A DNA stretch of 64,000 bases from positions 1,842,740-1,906,739 of the forward strand of contig JXTC01000014.1 in assembly GCA_002914845.1 (NCBI GenBank). The letters run 5' to 3'. The notes below the pieces were generated by a model that was not told the DNA's origin, searched no databases, and saw nothing but the letters and a program-made list of their open reading frames with translations. Each line of letters begins with the position of its first letter. Position 1 is the first letter of the stretch. This DNA is from Trema orientale. Taxonomy: Eukaryota > Streptophyta > Magnoliopsida > Rosales > Cannabaceae. The position numbers and the translations under genes are program-made. This document shows, one piece after another, positions 59,137 to 64,000 of the stretch.

Positions 59137-61116
59137 ATGCAGAGACTGTTTCGGAAAACATGGTACCATGTCTCACTTTCTGTCAAACAAAACACCCCCT
59201 TTAACCTCATTTCCTGGAAAACCTACTCTAAGGTACCTGAAACTGTCCCAACCCAATTCTCCTCCGCTCACACCAGGTTCCAATTTGGGGCCCCGAATCA
59301 TGAACCCAACGCACAAAGCTATAATGGAGCAAGTGGGTTTGGTCTGGTTCGCCTCCAAAATCAAGTCAGCTATGAGGAAGACAAGAGCAACGGCGTCGAC
59401 GAATTTGCATCCGATGTCGAAAAGATTTATAGAATCTTAAGGAAATTCCACTCGAGGGTCCCGAAATTGGAGCTGGCCTTGCAAGAATCCGGCGTCATTG
59501 TGAGTTCGGGCTTGACCGAACGCGTCTTGAACCGGTGCGGCGACGCGGGCAGCTTGGGGTACAGGTTCTTTGTTTGGGCGTCGAAGCAGCCCGGCTACAG
59601 ACCCAGTTACGAAGTCTACAAAGCTATGATCAAGGCATTGGGAAAGATGCGCCAATTTGGTGTCGTTTGGGCGCTGCTTGAGGAGATGAGGAAGGAGAAT
59701 CCCCAATTGATAACTTCGGAAGTGTTTGTCGTTTTGATGAGGAGGTTCGCCTCGGTGAAGATGGTAAAGAAAGCTATTGAAGTGTTGGATGAAATGCCAA
59801 AGTATGGATGTGAGCCGGATGAGTATGTGTTTGGTTGTTTGTTGGATGCTTTGTGCAAGAATGGTAGTGTTAAGGAAGCAGCTTCGTTGTTTGAAGATAT
59901 GAGGATTCGGTTTACGCCGAGTTTAAAGCATTTTACTTCATTGTTGTATGGTTGGTGTAGAGAAGGGAAGCTTATGGAGGCAAAATTTGTGTTGGTGCAG
60001 ATGAGGGAAGCGGGTTTTGAACCCGACATTGTGGTTTATAACAATTTGCTTGGCGGGTATTCTCATGCTAGGAAAATGGCAGACGCTTATGATCTTTTGA
60101 AAGAGATGAAAGGGAAGGGATGTGTTCCGAATGCGACATCGTATACCATTTTGATTCAGGCGCTTTGCAAACAGGAGAAGATGGATGAGGCTCTGCGGGT
60201 TTTTGTTGATATGCAGAGGAGTGGCTGTGTTGCGGATGTTATGACTTACACTACTTTGATTAGTGGGTTTTGTAAGTGGGGAAAGATTGAAAAGGCTTAT
60301 GAGATTTTGGATAGTATGCTTCAGCGAGGCCATACTCCGAGTCAGATTACGTATTTGCAGATGATGCTGGCACATGAGAAGAAGGAAGAGCTAGAGGAAT
60401 GCTTGGATCTCATGGTGGAGATGAGGAAGATCGGTTGCATTCCTGATTTGAACATTTACAACTCAGTGATCCGGTTGGCATGTAAGTTGGGGGAAGTTAA
60501 AGAAGGTGTTCGATTGTGGAACGAAATCGAAGAAAATGGTCTAAGTCCAGGCCTTGACACCTTTGTTATTATGATTCATGGATTCCTTGAGCAGGGCTGT
60601 CTGGTTGAAGCTTGTCAATACCTCAAAGAAATGGTTGATAGAGGTCTACTCTCTGCCCCACAATATGGTACCTTGAAGGAGCTAATGAATAGCCTCTTAC
60701 GAGCTGACAAGCTTGAAATGGCTAAGGATGTTTGGAGCTCGATTGTGAATAAGGGTTGTGAGCTTAATGTTTATGCATGGACTATATGGATTCATGCACT
60801 GTTCTCAAGTGGGCATGTGAAGGAGGCTTGTTCCAACTGTTTGGACATGATGGAAGGGGATATAATGCCACAGCCAGATACTTTTGCTAAGCTAATGCGT
60901 GGGTTAAGGAAACTATATAACAGAGAAATTGCAGCAGAGATCACTGAGAAGGTGAGGAAGATGGCTGCAGATAGGGAGATTACTTTTAAGATGTATAAGA
61001 GACGAGGAGAGAGAGATTTGAAAGAAAAAGTTAAGGAGAGAGATGAAGGGAGGAAAAGAAGGGCTCGTAGACGAGGTTGGGGTGGGAAGAGGCATGACAG
61101 TGCTAAAGCTTTGTAG
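59137..61116 (+). CDS. P-class PPR protein, At3g49730/At5g65820-like, mitochondrial
   Basis: P-class PPR proteins bind organelle RNA for stability, splicing or translation. 659 residues, one coding exon. The start chosen is the ATG at 59137 (MQRLFRKTWYHVSLS), just after a good acceptor (ttgcag, 59123). The frame is open back to 59050 but that part is probably intron. The N-terminus is basic and hydroxyl-rich, fitting a mitochondrial presequence. The body matches At5g65820/At3g49730 as I recall them: VLNRCGDAGSLGYRFFVWAS, MRQFGVVWALLEEMRKENPQ, EPDEYVFGCLLDALCKNGSV, IRLACKLGEVKEGVRLWNEI and TWI-type LNVYAWTIWIHALFSSGH. About ten 35-residue repeats run from residue 155 to 590. The tail (about 610-659) is Lys/Arg-rich, as in the Arabidopsis proteins. 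Confidence 0.94.
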   Translation: MQRLFRKTWYHVSLSVKQNTPFNLISWKTYSKVPETVPTQFSSAHTRFQFGAPNHEPNAQSYNGASGFGLVRLQNQVSYEEDKSNGVDEFASDVEKIYRILRKFHSRVPKLELALQESGVIVSSGLTERVLNRCGDAGSLGYRFFVWASKQPGYRPSYEVYKAMIKALGKMRQFGVVWALLEEMRKENPQLITSEVFVVLMRRFASVKMVKKAIEVLDEMPKYGCEPDEYVFGCLLDALCKNGSVKEAASLFEDMRIRFTPSLKHFTSLLYGWCREGKLMEAKFVLVQMREAGFEPDIVVYNNLLGGYSHARKMADAYDLLKEMKGKGCVPNATSYTILIQALCKQEKMDEALRVFVDMQRSGCVADVMTYTTLISGFCKWGKIEKAYEILDSMLQRGHTPSQITYLQMMLAHEKKEELEECLDLMVEMRKIGCIPDLNIYNSVIRLACKLGEVKEGVRLWNEIEENGLSPGLDTFVIMIHGFLEQGCLVEACQYLKEMVDRGLLSAPQYGTLKELMNSLLRADKLEMAKDVWSSIVNKGCELNVYAWTIWIHALFSSGHVKEACSNCLDMMEGDIMPQPDTFAKLMRGLRKLYNREIAAEITEKVRKMAADREITFKMYKRRGERDLKEKVKERDEGRKRRARRRGWGGKRHDSAKAL

Positions 61117-64000
61117 TTTGAATGAAAAAGTCGTAAAACCAGGGAAATTAGGTTTGCTGATTTGATCAAGATAACTTGCTTCCCATTTCAATACTTGGAT
61201 ATCAAGTTGACGCAGTGGGCACATTAGTATTGTTGGTAGTCTTTCTGGAGAATTTTAGAATTGTTACTTTTAAGCTTTCAACTTGTGGGAGGAGTTGCAT
61301 TAAAAGACCTTGTTTCTTACAGGCTAAATTTGCATCACTAATGTATAACAAGACCAGACTCGCTCTCGTATGTTAACCAGACAGACCACACTGAGTCTTA
61401 GATTCTGATCTGATGTTCAATTGTTATTATATTTTTATCTTACTTTCTTTGAAGGGAAATCTTCCTTGGATGGGATCATGGATCTGTGAACTTTACTGTA
61501 AGTTTAGAACTGATTACTTCTTTTTCAGTGAACTTGTGAGTTGTGACTAATACAATTATTTCCTTGCCTGATTCTAAAGGTAGTTTTTGTCTATGCATCT
61601 ATTTTAATGCAGTGTGAAGAAATCTGGATTGGACCAAATCAGTCATGTCTAGGAGACTAGTAGGTTCCCACCGGCGCAAAGGAAGTTAAGGAACCATTCC
61701 TTCACAGGAGCCATAAATTCAAAATCAAGATCAACCACTTTATTATCTAGAAGGGTACTTGTTGTGGAAACGTTCAAGTTTATAGAGCTACTTCAGTTTC
61801 TACCACTTTCGAATTTTGTAATTCTATCCGTGTAGCTTTGCCACTCAGGCATTTGAATCTCTGCAGTCAATTGTACAGTTTATCAAAATACACGACTTGA
61901 ACATGGCTTACAAAATGGTGGAAGTTATTAAATAGATCGAACTCCAGTTCGTTAATTGTTTGTCGAAACTCTCAAGGAGCTTTCTTTCTAATCGGCTATC
62001 CCTATGGTGGTTCAAGTCTGTACAGTTTTTGTCTGCAATGTTCTCATCATTAATTTCGTTAAGGTATACTTTTAATTTTATTCGAACAATCGTGCTATAA
62101 ATGTCCTTTCTTGCTATATAGTGTTAGAAAGCCTTTTTTTTTTTTTTTTTCCTTCTTCTCAAGTCTTGGATGTTTGATGGTCTTTTTCATTTGTTCGCTG
62201 GAGTTGCCTAATTTTTCTCAATTTTAGTTTGATGCTGTATCTTAGATTTTCATTTTAGGGCAATGATTTAACATACGATTTTTTACGTACAGGTATTCTC
62301 AGAGGTGATAAAGCAACAATTAATAGGGTTGAAGGTAATTGTTCCATTTCATGTTTTTGTAGAATTTGCAGACATTTGGCTTTTATAAATATGTTTATAT
62401 ATTGTCTTGGATTGCACCATTTTACTTAGACTGTGTTTGGTAGGAGGGAAAAATTGAAGGAAAGAGACGGGTAAGAGATTAATGGATGGATTTGGGGCAT
62501 GATAATTATTTGGGTTATTTGGTAGGATGGATTTTAGAACGAAGGGAATTAGGTAATGGATTCAAAATCCTAAATTTAACTGATATTCAGTCCCTCCAAA
62601 TTGGGGAGAATTTAGTTAGTAGAGTAGCTATTGTAAAAATAAAAGCCCTCTCATTCCTACGAAATGAGAGGATTTTGGTACTCTCCTTCCGTATGACGAT
62701 AAGTGTGCTCTGATTCCTCAGATTTTGTTGCTAAATATTGTTTGTAACCGATAACAAATAATTAGCGACAGATTTTATTTGGTCACATAAAATAGAATTT
62801 TTACCTGAAAAGTTATATATATTTTTGTAACTAAAACTAATATTTGTTATGGTGTCATGAGTTCATTGCCTGTGACTGAGCAGTCATGCCTTCCACCTAG
62901 CGCAATGGAACCATCCCTCCTCAGGAGCGTTCGTAAATTCAAAATGAAGATCAACCCCTTTATTATCTACAGGGCCAGTCCTTTTTGTAATGTTCAGGTT
63001 TGTACAATTTTTACCACGAAACGCTATACTCATAACTTGCAGCGTAATTTAAAGACTTGGATTCAGTTGCATTGTTACACGAGTTGAACTTTTTCATAAA
63101 ATAGCTGACGATATTCCACATATTCTAACTCTGAAGTCTTTATTTTTTGGATATGGTAGTCAAGTAGTACTTTTCTTATGATAAGAGTTAGCGGGAATGA
63201 CGTTTATAAATTATAATTGGATTCTTTTCTGATTTTTGGTCAAAAGTGCTAAGCAATTAGTAAAACGTGCTTATTGGGCACGTTTGGCATGGCTTCCAAA
63301 GATCTTTTGGAGCTCAAAAGTTATTTTTGAGAGTGTTTGGATGAATTGTCAAAAAATCTTTTTTTATTTAGAAGACTTTTTTAATAAAACATAAATTTAC
63401 TAGTTTTTTCAGGAAGACTTTCTTGAGCTGATATTTCAGGAAGTAAAAATTATCTCAAATGGGTCCATTATGTGATCATGCCAAGTTCTTTCTTCCTTCA
63501 TTGAATGTATATGTATATATATAAGATAATCACCAAAATTATTTGCCAAAATTTTAACCATGCATTCTAACAAAGGACAATGGGGTCGGTTGAAAAATAT
63601 ATTTAAACCTGACGACTTTTCCAGTAAGCAGCAAAACTGTGTGTGTTATCTGCAAAGGTAGTATTTCTCCCGGAAGATAATCTATTACATGGGGCTGAAA
63701 AACGGATAGGAAACATATTACTACAAAAATTGATCTCATAAATGGTAAAAGCACTGATTATTTTCGTTGAAGCATTATAATAACCACACACATAATTCAT
63801 TTTTTAAAAAAAAGAAAAAAGAAAAAGAAAAAGAGACACACGTAACTCGCAATTGAACAAGACGCAAACTACTACAAACTCAAATCAAACATAAATGACT
63901 GAAACTAGATAATGACTCATCGAAAACCTATAGATCAAAAACACAAAATTCGATGAAATTAACCTAATTGGTTTCATTGAGTCAAATTTCCAGAGAAAAC
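61117..64000. other. 3' flank and intergenic DNA at right edge
   Basis: No certain gene. The stretch 61664-61790 recurs in diverged form at 62876-63010 (shared words gtcatg, gaaccat(c)c, taaattcaaaat(c/g)aagatca). At 63600-63800 the minus strand has a possible exon after ttttttcag (reading RLSSGRNTTFADNTHSFAAY), which could belong to a gene beyond the window, but the evidence is slight. Confidence 0.45.

Overview
The window is nuclear DNA of a flowering plant, most likely an AT-rich eudicot. Genes are split by short GT-AG introns. Three pentatricopeptide-repeat (PPR) genes, an ASR gene, an egg-cell EC1 gene and a plant-type DUF1475 gene are present. Most of the space between genes is MITE-like and other transposon debris. 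The species cannot be named from the sequence. There is one assembly gap (51395-51443).

Layout. 1-2.6 kb: the first four coding exons of a Rab7-type small GTPase on the minus strand, cut by the left edge. 2.8-10 kb: repeats, including a complete non-autonomous hAT element with an 8-bp target duplication and a decayed PIF/Harbinger transposase. 10.2-18.0 kb: an eight-exon DUF1475 membrane-protein gene whose exons 1-4 and 5-8 are an internal duplication. 19-23 kb: a second hAT element, a duplicated hairpin and a nested inverted-repeat element. 23.2-26.6 kb: a ten-exon CCCH zinc-finger/FG protein related to Arabidopsis C3H16 and the NUP42 nucleoporins. 28.9-30.9 kb: an intronless PLS-DYW PPR gene. 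31.4-33.3 kb: a probable solo LTR abutting a decayed copy of part of the DUF1475 gene. 34.7-40.3 kb: inverted-repeat elements, a third hAT element and local duplications. 43.2-44.2 kb: an ASR gene. 48.9-49.3 kb: an EC1 gene (minus strand). 50.2-51.2 kb: a CACTA-like element. 52.4-52.8 kb: a receptor-like-protein relic. 53.4-55.6 kb (minus) and 59.1-61.1 kb (plus): two head-to-head PPR genes that match Arabidopsis At3g49740 and At3g49730/At5g65820, so the pair looks like conserved microsynteny.

The genes do not form a pathway. They are independent housekeeping, organelle-RNA, stress and reproduction genes in transposon-rich DNA. The most notable structures are the exon-level duplication inside the DUF1475 gene and its decayed partial copy 20 kb away, three hAT elements with intact or near-intact 8-bp target duplications, the CACTA-like element, an intronic duplication in the Rab7 gene that copied and then lost a splice acceptor, and a possible spliced upstream ORF ahead of the third PPR gene. 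I saw no convincing tRNA, rRNA or wholly novel protein system.
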